64,000 nucleotides of DNA from assembly GCA_017311185.1 (NCBI GenBank), contig JAESUZ010004533.1, forward strand, positions 372,001 through 436,000, in the 5' to 3' direction. The notes below the pieces were generated by a model, which saw nothing but the letters and a program-made list of their open reading frames with translations, searched no databases and was not told where the DNA came from. Shown here in pieces: positions 23,041-35,659 of the stretch. Made by a program: the position numbers and the translations under genes. Position 1 is the stretch's first letter, and every line of letters begins with the position of its first letter. This DNA is from Proteles cristata cristata (taxonomy: Eukaryota > Chordata > Mammalia > Carnivora > Hyaenidae).

Positions 23041-23407
23041 TTCCTAGTTATAATACCATTATGGAACCTTAGAGATGGATGGGATTTCTGAGATCTTCCA
23101 TTTTAGCTTTTCATTCAAAGCAGAATCTAATCTATTAAGATCCTTGGTACATAGTCAATTCAGTGCTGCCTTTTGCTCCTCTTAATTTTGTTAAATATGT
23201 TTCCACCCAACCCCTCTCTAGAATATAATATTGTTGACAGTAAGAAACATGTCTTACTCATCTTTTGTTCCTGAGGGTAATTGGCATGGTCTTTGGCACA
23301 CAGTAGGTACCAAATGAATGCATCCTGAACTGATTTAACAATGTCAGTGAGGTAATGCTAATAATCTTACCACTATCCCACTCTATTTTGTAATGGAATA
23401 TTTTTTT

Positions 23408-23615
23408 AAAATATTTTTATTTATTTCTAGGAGAGAGAGAGACAGAGTGAGCAGGTGAGGGTCAGAGAGAGAGGGAGACACAGACTCTGAAATAGGCTCC
23501 AGGCTCTGAGCTGGCAGTCAGCACAGAGCCCGACGCGGGGCTCGAACCCACGAACCGTGAGATGATGACCTAAGCTAAAGTCGGACACTTAACCGACTAA
23601 GCCACCCAGGCGCCC
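23408..23615 (-). mobile_element. Felid tRNA-Lys SINE, CTGACTGCCAGC subfamily
   Basis: Inverted copy with TTTATTTCTAGGAGAGAGAG, the diagnostic GAGCTGGCAGTCAGCACAG and intact CCCGACGCGGGGCTCGAACC. A 15-bp duplication ATGGAATATTTTTTT flanks it (about 23393-23407 and 23616-23630). Confidence 0.94.
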
Positions 23616-23917
23616 ATGGAATATTTTTTTCTTTATTCTGAACTGAACTTTTTCCTCCCTTTGAATAGTTTTCAGAATGATTTTAATTCCAGAAAGCATG
23701 GGGAAGCTCATCTAGCCAGTTGGACCAGATGAAGCAATCTTGGTGCTTAAGACGGGGGCAGATGTCATGGTCAATCACTTCTATGCATTGGTCCTGCTCC
23801 TGTCTCCTTTTTCATGAGACAGACAGTCCTTCAAATGTTTGCAGATCCCTGTTGTTCCTGAGTCTTGAGTTCTTTAGGCTCAAAGTTCCTATTTTTTACC
23901 TGCTCCTAGTAGTATCA

Positions 23918-24148
23918 GCATAAAAGCTAACATTTGAAAACTTCCTATATACCAGGTACTGTGCTAAACACTTAGCATGCCTGATCTTATTTGATCCTCA
24001 TCACAATTCCATCAGATAGTTATGGTTTTCAGATGAGGAAATGAGGCTTATTAAAGTTCCTTAGATAACTGACTTAGAAAGTAAGTGGCCATGCCATACA
24101 CAAACCTTGGTCTGACAAATGCAGAAGCGCATGCTTTTAACTGCTTTT
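23918..24148 (-). repeat. MIR SINE relic
   Basis: Inverted MIR in good order: GCTAACATTTGAAAAC, ACCAGGTACTGTGCTAAACA, TTATTTGATCCTCATCACAA, TTCAGATGAGGAAATGAGGC and the head remnant GCATGCTTTTAACTGC. Confidence 0.85.
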
Positions 24149-24149
24149 T

Positions 24150-27100
24150 TGTAAAGCCTTTCATACAGTATGATTTTAAATCCTTTCTGTTACGGCTTCA
24201 TTCCCCCAGAAAACAGTCCCGCTGTTAGTTTAACTCTGTTGTAAGTTAAATCCATTTTTCCTTGCTATTCTAAAAGATCACTTTTGAGCAGAAAAGTTAA
24301 CACACAGGACAATAGCCTTATACTTATAGAGTAAGCAGAATGGCTGGAATGGCAGATGGGCTGGCCAGCACATCCTCCGTGGGCAGTGGCCTCAAAGAAG
24401 GATGGAGTCTAACTGCCCATGACCTTATATAGCTTCCCTGCTCCTAGAGTGGTCACACAGCTCCCTGGAAAATGTTGGGAAATGTACACTCCTTTAGCAG
24501 TGTTGATGGGAGCTTTCCATTGTTCCAGATGTTTTCTAGGGAGGATACTGGGTGGGAAGAATTCATATTATTACAGATGGCCAGAGCACTTTATGTATCA
24601 GGAAGTTTTCCATGGAAGGATTAATGTATCCAAAATTATTCTTTGAAGTTAATGGCAGGATGTGGTAAAACTACTTAGACTTAAGGAAAACACTGAGAAC
24701 ATCAAAATAAATACATGGTTGGCACCTACTTCTTTCCCAAACTAAAATATGACACATGACAGCATTTCCTCAACACGTGGGACCAAGTTCTAGATCAAAT
24801 GCAGAGATGATAAAATGAGCATATTTGTATTAAGTTTCTTTGATTTACTCCTTTTTCCATTGAGTCTAATTGAATGGTTGGATAGAGATATTGGGACCGA
24901 AGTTTACACTATTATCAACGCCAGAATAACAGACAATACAGTAAATATATGTGGGGAGAGAACAGAGTTCCAATCCTATTTCCTGTACCTTGGCAGAGGA
25001 AGAGAATTTTTTTTCCAGCCACTTTTGGGGGTAGACTTGGTCAAGCAACCCCACTTGTCCATCAGTTAACCAGCACCAGAGCCTCTCAATACTGCTGCTG
25101 TGTATTCATGGCCACCTCCACCCCTTTTCTTCCTCTGTTAACGTGCCTTATTGTCTACCCCAAGGCTTCTTTAACCATTCTAGGATGTATTTGGTTATAC
25201 CTTTACTTTGAAAACACTTTTGATCTTTATAGAGTTCCTCTAGATTTTCCTGTTAGATAAAAACAGATTTTTATACCTTTTGTTTCCATGGTAATGGATT
25301 CCAGGACTACTTTAGAAAACGACTAGCTTTGTGTGCAAGTGGAAAGTTGGAGCATTATGGACTAACAATAAATACCAGCCCACCTGTGAGAGGAGAGCAA
25401 ACTAGATAGAAACATTTAGAACCATGGTTCGTGAGATAATGTGAGCATATTTTAAGTGAAATCAGTGGAATTTGGAAAGCGAGTCTTGCATTGCAGGCAA
25501 ATGGTTTGGGAGCATTAGCATGGAATTTAGTATTCACTAATCAGCTCAAGGAAGAAAGAGCTTAATTAACTTAAGGCATTAGTTTCAAATTTAACAGTTT
25601 AGAAGAAGCCATAGAACCCCATTTCTGAATTTTCAGAAACTTTCCTAAGTTTTTGCAAGGGCCAATTCTCCTCTTGGGAAATTGGAGGAGGATGTAGGCA
25701 GAGGAGAGCTTTTCTTGGGCTGTTTGCCTTTTGGTGAAAGGAATATTATTTCCAAAACCTCAAGGGATACTACCTGGTATTGTCAGCAAATGTACCTTTT
25801 AGGAATCTGGGGTGCAGGCTATAACTCAATAGAAAAATCTATCAGAGTTGGCTAAAGACAGAACAAACATAAAAAGCAGATATTTTTCTGGGAAAGATAG
25901 AGCTGCTTTAGGTTTCTGAGCATGTGGAAGGAGAAGGAATAATCAGATTTTTGAGGTCAACCCTGACTCTGCTCCTACAAGCCTGCTCTTTGTTATAAGG
26001 AGGAAGAATGAGAGGGAAGAGGAAAGACCGAGGGAAGAAAAGAGGAAGGGAGAGGTGTGCGCCAAGTTGATTGTGCTTATTTGGAAGAAGAGGATGAATC
26101 AAAGCCCCTTTTGTCCTAATGTGGATTTTAATATTTAAAACTACCCTTGCCATTATTGAGGATATTAAGATGCTTTTATGTTGAACTGATAAAAATACGT
26201 TTGGAATAATAAATGATGTGTAATGTACAAATACCTTCCCCAGACACCTTTAAAAATTTTTTTAAAGCATAAAAGTCATAAGCAACTGTATCGGAAAGTT
26301 TCCAGAAGCATTCTTCTAGGAGACATAGGTTTTTTTTTTTGAAATGTTTTTCTATGATTGGGAGCTCTCCACCTGCCTGCAAGGATTCAGGACATTGTTT
26401 CTAATGATATTAAAGGGAGGTTGAACTACTCTGGAACTCTATTCATTTTCTTCTTAATATTTCTAAGATTGAAGATGCCTGTTAATATAGGTCTTTTATA
26501 TATCTGGTAGGGAGAGTTTACAAAAGCTGATTGATTTTCATCTAGCTCATTTCTTTAAGCATTTGCAGCAGTGATCCAAATGATCACACTTGTTTTCTCC
26601 TTTTCCACGCTGCATCAGACCTTCATCAAACCCACCTTATTTCCATTTTCCATCCCCAGGAGCATACGTTGCACACAAAGTGGGGCTTTTGGCTTTTGTA
26701 ATTGGAATGTAAATGTACCATCCTCTCCAAGGAGGGAGGCTCCACTTTGCTGAAGGCTAGCTGAGACCCAAGGCTTGGCAAGGAGTCCCTTAAGGTATGC
26801 TGGCAGGTCAGCCTGCTTGCTGGCTTTGAAAAGGTCAGCTTTCCATGAGCCCCAGTGCAAGCATTTTCCAGCCCACTGTAATTCCCAGGGAAAGCTCTGT
26901 GGATTCCTGGAGGGATCCTTTCTTTATCTACACCCCAAATGGGTCCCCAAATGGCAGATAGACTGCTCCCCTTTGAAAAAGGTCTAGTTAGCTCCAGGAA
27001 ACTCTGGTCTAAGAGATGGAGATGTCTTCAGCCACTCCCACTTTTCCTCTGCAGTCTCTCCTTTGCCTTTTCCTGCTTTCCTGTGGGTTGCCTGAACATT

Positions 27101-27240
27101 TTATAGAATTCCATTTTAATTTAGAGTGTTATTATTTTGATTTGATTTCTCTTTTAGGATATGTCTCTTTAAATAACTTTTTTTGTGGTGGTTATACATA
27201 TGACATTTATTTATACATAAGTTTTCATAGTCTACTGGTG
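24150..27240 (+). other. Intronic sequence, nothing recognised
   Basis: About 3 kb without an identifiable transposon, RNA or coding exon. Open frames up to 103 codons occur (24949-25260) but resemble nothing known. It is the longest repeat-poor stretch of the intron seen here. Confidence 0.45.
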
Positions 27241-27249
27241 TTGATATTT

Positions 27250-28860
27250 TACCAGTTCCATTGAAGTGTAGGAACTTATATCCCTTTACCCTCCCCTTTT
27301 ATCATTGTTTTAAATATGTCCTCTGTGTACCTTGAGAACCATTTTAGACAGTAATATGATTTTTGCTTTTTTCACAAACCATATTTAGAAAACTAAAGAG
27401 AAGTAAAGTCTTGTATTTATCCATATTTTCGCTCTGTTGTTCTTTTTTCTCTCCTGGTGTTCCAAGATTCCTTTTTTAAACTTTTCCTTTGTTTAGAGAC
27501 CTGTCTTTAGCCATTCTTTTAGAGTAGGCCTATTAGTTTTCCTTCTTCTGAGAATGTCCTTCCTGAAGCATATTTTTCTGGACATAGAGTCCTGGATTGA
27601 TTTTTCTTTCTTCCATTACTTGAAAACTATTTAATCACTTCCTTCAGGCCTCCTTGATTTTTTATGAGAAATCCTCTGTAGTTAATGTATCATTTCTCAC
27701 TGGCTACTTTCCAGATTTTGTCTTTGTCTTTAGTTTTCAGAAGTGTGACGATAGTGTGTTTTGGTGTGGATTTCTGGGTTTATCCTGTTTGGTGCTTACT
27801 GAGACTCTTGGGTCTTCTTTTGCCAAGTTTGTGAAGTTTTCAGCCATTATTTCTTTAAATGCTTTTCCAGCTCTTCCCTCTTTTTCCTGTCCTTCTGGGA
27901 GTCAGATGATCTATATTTTAGGTGCTTTTTAAAATAATCCTACAGTCATAGAGACTCTGTTCTTTTTTTTTTTTTTTTTTAAACTAGTCTACTTTCTCCT
28001 TATTGTTTTGATTGGGTAATTTCTATTTTTCTATCCTCATTTCACTGAATCCTTCCTTTATTTTCTCCATTTTGCTGTTGAACCTATCCATTGAAGGTTT
28101 GTTGTTGTTGTTGTTGTTTTTAAATTTCAGTTATGGCATATTTTAGCATCAAACTATCACTTGGTTCTTCTTTATATCTTCTATTTGCTGAGAATTCTTA
28201 TTTCTTTGCCAAATTTTACTAGTTTTTCCATTCATTTAAAGAGTGTTTATAATTGTTTATTGATACCATTCTGGCTATGAGGACCGGGAATGGGGGGGTG
28301 TCTTTATACTGCTCCATGTGACCTCCACTGACATTGCTCGGGATTGACACTGCTGAATGGTGATGGTAAAGTTCTGACTCTCCACTAGGCTCAACTAATA
28401 CCCACCAGAGATGAATCCAGTCTCCCCATTCAAACTTCTCTAAAATCATCCTCATTAGGGTGTTGGGATACCTTACTCTAGTCTAGGGCTTTGCTGGTGT
28501 GGGACTAAAGTTTTCTTCTGCAGTGTTTGGATGGAATAAAGTGTTTATTACCTAAAAATTTTCTGTCTAAAATGGCTAGGATGCTCCTTTCCTGGTTCTT
28601 TTTATTTTTTTCTATATGTGTTAGAATTTCCAGGTTGCTGGATTCTCTAGTATCTAGTCTAAAATATATGAGGAAAAAAGAAAATCTAGGAGCTCACCAC
28701 CATGTTATTCCTTGGGTCCTGAGGTTCTTAACCTTCTTGACTTCTCTTTACCTTTCAGAGTCTTCTTATGTTTGTTCTAGATGTAATTTCCATGTTTTTA
28801 GCTATACCTAGGAGAGGAATTAGGGAATGGTATGATTACTACTTCTTCCTGTCAAAATTC
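27250..28860 (-). mobile_element. Old L1 (L1M-type) 5' region fragment
   Basis: Inverted phrases typical of the 5' part of old mammalian L1s are present: GTGTTTTGGTGTGGATTTCT, AGTTTTCAGCCATTATTTCT, CTTCTGGGAGTCAGATGATC, and farther on TCTTTATACTGCTCCATGTG and CTCTCCACTAGGC. It is diverged, so the boundaries are approximate. A (GTT)n run lies at 28100-28117 and a T-run at 27963-27980. Confidence 0.6.
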
Positions 28861-29054
28861 CTTTTGATCCCTTTGATCTTTATCCATGCCAGAAACTCTC
28901 TGTATTGTTTCACTGTCTCAAGGTCAGCTAATGTGGTATAGTTTTGAGAACACCCAATAATTTTGTAAGAAATTGGCTTGGGATAAGAATTGCCTCAGGA
29001 TAGAACCAGCCTCAAGCACTATAGCAATAGCAAGGACATTCTGGTGAAGAGGCC

Positions 29055-29238
29055 CAAGCACATGTTTGGTGGTTAGATGAACCTTGGTTCAAATCCTGTT
29101 TCTACCATGTAATTGTTATATAACATTTTTGCTCTCCCTGAGCTTCATTGTGTCTACCTGTTGTGAATAGAAATGGTATATTTCTGGTGCCTGGAACATA
29201 TCAGGTGCTATAAAATAATAGCTATTATTGCTATGAAG
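29055..29238 (+). repeat. MIR SINE relic
   Basis: Forward MIR: GGTTCAAATCCTGTTTCTAC, CTCCCTGAGCTTCATTG, GGTGCCTGGAACATATCAGG, ATAATAGCTATTATT. Confidence 0.75.
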
Positions 29239-29239
29239 C

Positions 29240-30305
29240 AGGTTATAAATTCTCTGGGTATTTTGTCAATAGTCTGACCTCTACCAGGAGTGAAGATAAC
29301 TACAAACCTAGTGAGGATGCTGTTTTATGTAAATAAGTCAGAGTTAAATGATCTCCAGAAATGATATCTTCCTGTCCCAAATACTGCATCCAATAAGGAC
29401 ATGGAAAAAGCACAGTTGTTCCTCTAAGGAAGTGGAGTAGAATCATTTTAAAAGCAATGGGTGGCTTGTTGTTAAAGTTAATGCTGTGATATATCCCCAT
29501 TCTCTGTCTAAAAGATTTTACAACGCAAGAAGCAAATTAAGGGACCTTGGGGAAGGTTCCTCTGCTCCCTAAAGAGCAGAGCTGGAAGAATGAGTCATTG
29601 ATGGTATTTTTAGACAATGTTCTGTTGCTGATAACTTCAGGTTGATTGTTTAGCTAACTTGAGAATATGTCTGTTAGTTCCTAACTACAGGTCAGGTGAG
29701 AGCTGAGAGGGCAGGAAGGGAGGGTCTTGGTGCTTTTCCCAGGGGAAGGGTAGATTTCTAAGCTAGAAGGGACAAGGGGGCTATTCTTGGCTTTCTGAGT
29801 CACTGGATTTAATGTTGATGGGCTCTAGATAAGGTCCATGGAGGCCTTTTGCCATTGTGGACACGGAGCTAATATGGCAGCTTGGAACACTCACAGAGAA
29901 ATGCAGCATCTGGTCAGTTTCCCTAGGCAGGAGATTCTTATATAAATGATTTATTAAAGAGCTCTCAGGAGAAAGGATATGGTTTCAGGTGAAGCCTAGT
30001 GTCAGCCTGATCCCATGGGATGCTCTGTAACATTAATCACATCAGAATCTAATCTGTCTTGAGGCACAGGAGTGAGGATTTGATATCCTTGCACCATCAG
30101 TCTTAGCTAGGGACAGCCTTTCCCTGAGTTAGGGATAATTCCTAGGAACCTTTAGGCAAAGCAGCTCAATCACCCAAGATCAGCTCTCTGGAGAAGGTTA
30201 CAAGTATGAGGGTAAAAGTAGCACTAGCAGCTGCTGGAAGAGGGATCCCTGGGAATATGGGCATGGCTCAACAGGGCTTATCATGGCACCAGGTAAAAAC
30301 CATTG
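29240..30305 (+). other. Intronic sequence, nothing recognised
   Basis: No exon, RNA or transposon was identified on either strand in this stretch. Confidence 0.45.
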
Positions 30306-30309
30306 GCTT

Positions 30310-30412
30310 GGGTAACAGAAGGTCTAGCTTCTCCCTAATTTACAGTGTGACCTTGGGCAAATCATTCAGTCCTTCTGCCTTACATGTAAAAAAGGATTGG
30401 CAAAGGTGGACT
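30310..30412 (+). repeat. Partial MIR SINE relic
   Basis: TGTGACCTTGGGCAAATCAT, CAGTCCTTCTGCC and ATGTAAAAAAGGATTGG follow the forward MIR core. The copy is cut short at the SINE that follows. Confidence 0.6.
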
Positions 30413-30627
30413 TCTTTTTTTGTAAATGTTTATTTTTGGGAGAGAGAGACAGACAGAGCACAAGCAAGGGAGGGGCAGAGAGATAGAGGGAGACACAGAA
30501 TCTGAAACAGGCTTCAGGCTCTGAGCTGTCAGCACAGAGCCAGACATGGGGCTTGAACTCACAAACCATGAGATCATGATCTGAGCCAAAGTCAGATGCT
30601 TAATCGACTGAGCCACCCAGGTGCCCC
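30413..30627 (-). mobile_element. Felid tRNA-Lys SINE with perfect target duplication
   Basis: Inverted copy from TTTATTTTTGGGAGAGAGAG to head CCACCCAGGTGCCCC. A perfect 14-bp duplication GGCAAAGGTGGACT flanks it (30399-30412 and 30628-30641). Confidence 0.95.
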
Positions 30628-30641
30628 GGCAAAGGTGGACT

Positions 30642-32995
30642 CTTAAGGCCTTGTTGACTCAGGTGAGTTGATTGAGAACATTGGCTTTAGTAAGATCTGG
30701 GCCTTCTGGCCTGTGGCCCATGGAAACAAAACCTTCAAGAAGACAAAGGAGGCAACTGTGATGTTATTGCCATATAGCCTGAAACCCAGGGAGGCATCTT
30801 TGAGGATCTGGGAGGGAAGAGGCTTCCTTCCTTGGAGGCTAGGACCTGCACACAGCTAGGGTCAGGGGCAAAAGAGCTGCATGGCTGGTGACTAAGGGGA
30901 CAGCAAGGAAGTCTACATTAGAGACTTAGTCTGGAAAGCAGATTCTGGGTGGAACCAAGGCTTGCTCCCTGTCTAAGTGGTTGCAGTTGGAATCTGCTCT
31001 AGTTAGAAGTTTAAATAAATGTATTTAGTATCTGAACTTCAGTTCCTTGTATTTTGTAAACATTTTTTTTTGGTGTGTGATTTTAATTCTAGTCCTCTAA
31101 CAAGAGCCCTTTTCATAATTTGAGTACATTATTAGTAACATTTTGCAAGAATTCTTTGACTCATTATTGCAGTTTGTACACTGGTCAGGGGAAGAGGCAG
31201 ATGTTTCTGAATTTTCATATGTGCCCATATGAAACTGGACAGCTATAGGGAGCGGCAGGAGCAGGTGAAGTTGGGATTGGGGTGGAGTGAAATCTCAGTA
31301 ACGTCAGTTCTCAGGCTCTTTCAGGACAGTGGAGCTCCTCTCTATAATGCAGACAGTTTCCTTCTCTAGGATAGAGGTTTCTAATGAGGATATGTTATTA
31401 TAATATGACACAAGTGGTTGATACTTTGCTGTTACTCTTGCTGAAATATGGCATAGATTCTGTGTTGGTCTCTGAAACTCCTTGGTGGTTTCAGGAAATT
31501 ATGTCAACTTCCAACAAAATAAATTTCTGGGGAGGCTCGTTTATTCATGCAGGTCTTTTGATTACAAAGCTTTTACCACCTTTAAACTGTAGCTTACCCT
31601 GGATGCCCTCCCAGGTTGGAAATGCCTTCACTGTGGAGTTGAATCTCAAATCAAATTGACTGGCTTCATAGTAGGTTATGGAGGAAACCTTCAGCCAGCA
31701 GTTTTTGGGGTCACCTAAAGTTGGCTTTCACTCAAAGCCAAGCATTTATTGTCTAGAGTTGGATGTTTCTAAGGACTTTTCAAGCTTGGGTTATTTATTA
31801 GTAAAAAGACTGCCATCTTATGGGACCAGCATCTTTTCTCCATTTTTCAAAGAGTTCTGCATCTGAGAAAGCTTCAGTCCCTTTCAGAGGAAGGAAGGTC
31901 TCAGATTGGCACAGCAAAAGGAAATTCTACCTAGGAGTGAGCTGCCTATTTGCATGGGTTCTGCCACATTTGGGAGTTGCTTAGTAGATTAGCTTTTCAA
32001 AAGGAGAAGTCAGTTTACAGCCTGGTCAGGAGATCTGTGGTCTGCTGGGACTCCTGTGGGTGGAGGTTTTGGGATGGACATGAACGCTCACGGGCATATT
32101 ATTGGAATTTGCGTGAGGATGGTGTGGCAATGCTGCTTTTTCTGCTGACTCTCCTTTCTCTGGGCTCTTGAAATATCTGTGTTCATAAATAGTGGTTTAT
32201 TTAAAATTCAATGCACAACTGTAAAAATTACTTCATTTAGAAAGAAAAATTAATAATTTTAAGTATCTCCTTAGGAGATTTGGTAAAAACATGACTTATG
32301 AAATAATTTTTGCCCTGGAGGAAAAAATTTTTACTGTGGTTCTATATTTCACTCTTGCTGTAGTTGACATTTTAAGGATGAAACTTCCTTGGCTGAGATG
32401 TCATTTGGACAGATATCACCATTTGCTACTAATGATGATTGATGGTAGTCAAAAAAGTTCTTCTATGTCAAGAGGGCACTCGGAAGGCAGGTTATAAAGA
32501 GTGGTTCTCACCATCTAAAAGCATTTGTTATCACTCAAGCTTTGATGCAGCAACACATTGCAGTTCTTGGCATAATGAGAGCCAGGTTTCAGGAGTTACT
32601 GCTGCAACCAAGTCTTACCTGCCAAACTATAAAGACAAACTATTTTGAGGATTAAAGGATGGAATCCCTTTGTGCTTTGTTGAAGCAGAACTGAAAGGTT
32701 TATAATGACAGACTAAATCATTAGGAGGCATGAAAGAAAAAGAAGCAGCAAGGCTGAAAGTATTCTGTGCTAGAAAGGAGTTGAGGCCCTTTGAACATTT
32801 AAGTTCAAATAATGTGCCGTCCTTTATCTGCAGAGAGCACACTACTGACCCACTGTAGGTGGAGGATGTGCTATGGGTTGTTTTCCAGCAGAGAGGATAG
32901 ATTTTCTTCAGATTTGTCTCCTCATACTTGCCAGAGATCACCTTTGGGACTAGCAACAGGCACTGAGGAGCCTGAAGGCTGGAGAAAGGGGAGTC
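30642..32995 (+). other. Intronic sequence, nothing recognised
   Basis: About 2.3 kb with no identifiable transposon, RNA or exon. The minus-strand frame 33088-32627 (153 codons) resembles no known protein and its start lies inside a MIR. Confidence 0.45.
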
Positions 32996-33002
32996 TGGAT
33001 AG

Positions 33003-33252
33003 TAATGGCTAATGCTTATTGAGCGCTTGCGATGTGCCAGGTTTCCTTCTAAACAGTTTACATGAATCTCCTCAAAGATTCTAAACAACTGACCATGTTA
33101 TGGGGTAGAACTGCTTAATAGTCCCACCTTACAAATGGGAAAATTGAGGCTAAAGACCTTGTCCAAGGGCACACAGCTAGTGATCAGTACAGCTGGGAAT
33201 TGAACTCATTGTGGATCATTCCAGGGCAGCAGCTCTTAAGCACTACAACCTG
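33003..33252 (-). repeat. MIR SINE relic, nearly full length
   Basis: Inverted MIR: AATGGCTAATGCTTATTGAG, GCGATGTGCCAGG, TTACAAATGGGAAAATTGAG, AAGGGCACACAGCTAGTGAT, GGGAATTGAACTCATTG and GCTCTTAAGCACTACAACC. Confidence 0.88.
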
Positions 33253-33257
33253 CTATA

Positions 33258-33452
33258 GTCTAGTTAGCAGTTGAGAACATGGATTCTGGAGTCAGAGAAA
33301 CATTGGCTCAAATCCTGACTCCCTCAACTGGTTGGTCTGTGAGCTTGGTTAGTTTATGTAACACAGTGAGGGCAAGAAAGGAAGTCAGAGAAGCCTGCTA
33401 CAGATCATGGCATATAATAAGTACTCAATAAATGCTGGCCACTATTGTTGTT
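33258..33452 (+). repeat. MIR SINE relic
   Basis: Forward MIR directly after the inverted one: ACATGGATTCTGGAGTCAGA, TGGCTCAAATCCTGACTCC and a tail ATAATAAGTACTCAATAAAT. The pair is arranged head to head. Confidence 0.82.
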
Positions 33453-33469
33453 AGGATTCTTTTTTTGCC

Positions 33470-33636
33470 ACAGAACAGATTGAAGCTAAGAGGTGGTGAT
33501 TCTGTACCTGAGAATGCCTAAGAGAGAATTACCTGGGCATTCTTATTAATAGACTTATGGGCTCCACTCATGACAGATTCTAAATCAGTTGGGACTAAGG
33601 GAGTGGTGGGTTGTTTGACCCAGGGACCTGAATTTG
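33470..33636 (+). mobile_element. MER5-like MITE, interrupted by an L1
   Basis: AGAGAATTACCTGGGCATTC, GGGCTCCACTCATGACAGAT, TTCTAAATCAGTTGGGACTA and GACCCAGGGACCTGAATTTG follow the MER5 layout. The 3' part (TTGAATTTTTCAAAAGGCTG, TTAGGTGATATGG) reappears at 34744-34830 beyond an L1 and a SINE. Confidence 0.55.
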
Positions 33637-33639
33637 TTT

Positions 33640-34502
33640 TCCTTCTCTTTCTTTGTTTCTTTTCTTTTTCTTTGTCTTTTCTTTTCTCTTTCTCTGTTTC
33701 TTTGTTTCTTTCTATTTTTCCTTTGGGTTTTTAATTCTATTGTTAATATCCAGTTTTATATTAATTTCAGGTATATAATATAGTGATTCAACCCAGTGCT
33801 ATACATTACTCAGTGCTCATGATAAGAGTACTCTTTACTCTCCATCACCTGTTTCACTCATCTTCCCACCCATCTCATCTCTGGTAACCATCAGTTCTCT
33901 ATAGTTAAGAGTCTGGTTCTTGGTTTCTCTCTTTTTCCCTTTGCTTATTTTTTTTTGTTTGTTTCTAAAATATCACATATGAGTGAAATCATATGGTATT
34001 TGTCTTTGTCTGAATGACTTATATGCTTTGCATTTATACTCTTTAGCTCCATCCATGTTGCAAATGGCAAAGTTTCAGTCTTTTTTATGGCTGAATAATA
34101 TTCCATTGTGTATATACATCACATCTTCTTTATCTGTTTATCTGTTGATGGACACTTGGGCAGCTTCTGTAATTTGGCTATTGTAAATAATACTGCAATA
34201 AACACAGGGGTGCATGCATCCCTTTGAATTAGAATTTTTCTATTTTTTGGGTAAATGCCCAGTAGTGCAAGTCCCAGTAGTGCAATTATTGGATTGTAGA
34301 GTAGTTCTATTTTTAAACTTTTGAGGAATCTCCAAACTGTTTTTCACAGTGGCTGCACCAGTAGTTTGCACTCCTACCAACAGTGTGGAAGTGTTCCTTT
34401 TTTTTTTTCACATCCTTGCCAACACTTCTTTCTTGTATTTTTGATTTTAGTCATTCTGACAGATGTGAGGTGATATCTCATTGTGGTTTTGATTTGCATG
34501 CA
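33640..34502 (-). mobile_element. L1 fragment with polypyrimidine left end
   Basis: The left 80 bases are a C/T-rich tract (the purine-rich tail on the minus strand). Inverted L1 3' UTR follows (ATATAATATAGTGATTCAAC), then inverted distal ORF2 (AATATTCCATTGTGTATATA, ACCAACAGTGTGGAAGTGTT). Stops and indels break all frames, so it is dead. It is 5'-truncated at about 34502, next to a SINE. Confidence 0.88.
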
Positions 34503-34525
34503 GGAAAATGAATGTTTCTTTTCTT

Positions 34526-34740
34526 TTTTTAAAATGTTTTTTAATGTTTTATTTATTTTTGAGTCAGACAGCATCAGCAGGGGAGGAGCAGAGAGCAAGA
34601 GGGAGACACAGAATCCGAAGCAGGCTCTAGGCTCTGAGCTGTCATCACAGAGCCTGATGTGGGGCTTGAACTCACAAACTGTGAGATCATGAGTTGAGCT
34701 GAAGTTGGACGCTTAACTAACTGAGCCAACCAGGTGCCCT
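34526..34740 (-). mobile_element. Felid tRNA-Lys SINE
   Basis: Inverted copy: TTTATTTTTGAGTCAGACAG, body, and head CTGAGCCAACCAGGTGCCC. Its CpGs are largely decayed, so it is one of the older copies here. Confidence 0.88.
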
Positions 34741-35424
34741 GAAACTTGAATTTTTCAAAAGGCTGTTAGGTGATATGGAACAAGTGGTGTGCAAATCTCA
34801 CGTTGTGAAGCTCTGTGGTGTGGGAATCATAGACGTGAGTCAGCTTCCTGCACTGTGCCCATCCTGGTAAGGCTGACTGGCCACAGGCAGTGTGTACAAC
34901 AAGGCCTTAGAGTGAACCAAAATCCAGTGCTGCATTTCATAATTAATTTATGCATTGAGCCGTAATCCAGCAAGGGACTGGAACACAGATTTTCTGTGGA
35001 CTCTCTTAATCATTAAAAGTAAAGAATAAACCACACACAGAAAATTTAAAGATCAAAAGGAATTTGTGTTTCACAGTCTCAGCATTGGCCATTTTATAAT
35101 ACGTGCTGGAACAAACAGAGGATGGATTTTGAGAGGTGAGAGTGATCTTGGAGACTCTTGAGTCATACCCTGATTACCCACCCCGATGCTGAAACTGAGG
35201 ACTGGAGGGAAAAGCAACTAACTTACAGGCTGCAAAATTAGTTAGCAGCAGAGTCCACAATAAGACACTCTGGCCACCGCTGGATGAGCGGTCACACTTG
35301 AGCCTTTTGGGAAGTTCTACATTCTCTGAATTTAGGGTGACAGCATAAAGGAAGGAGGGGTCTCTCATCTGCTTGCCACTGCATGTGGTCTTTTCCTGTC
35401 TGGATGCTTTTTTTCCACCATGTC

Positions 35425-35625
35425 TAACCAGCACCTGCCTACTCATCCTTTAGGATCTTTTGTATGCTGTCTTTTCTGGGACAGTTCTCTGATGTCTCCC
35501 ACTCTTGCTCCCAACAGAGTTCATTACTCTCCCTTTAGCTACTGCTGAACCTTATGGCATTTACTGTACTAATTGGAATTTTTTTGCTACTTGTCTTATT
35601 TCCTGGGATGCAATTAGGTGACACA
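35425..35625 (+). repeat. L2 LINE relic
   Basis: It follows the forward L2 3' region: ACTCATCCTTTAGGATCTTT, TGGGACAGTTCTCTGATGTC, CCTTATGGCATTTACTGTAC. The distal end is displaced to 36350-36470. Confidence 0.55.
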
Positions 35626-35659
35626 AATGGAAGGAACTCTCCTATGTTTCACACTTGCA

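Noticed and set aside
32627..33088. 153-codon minus-strand frame
   Set aside because: It begins within a MIR and has no resemblance to a known protein.
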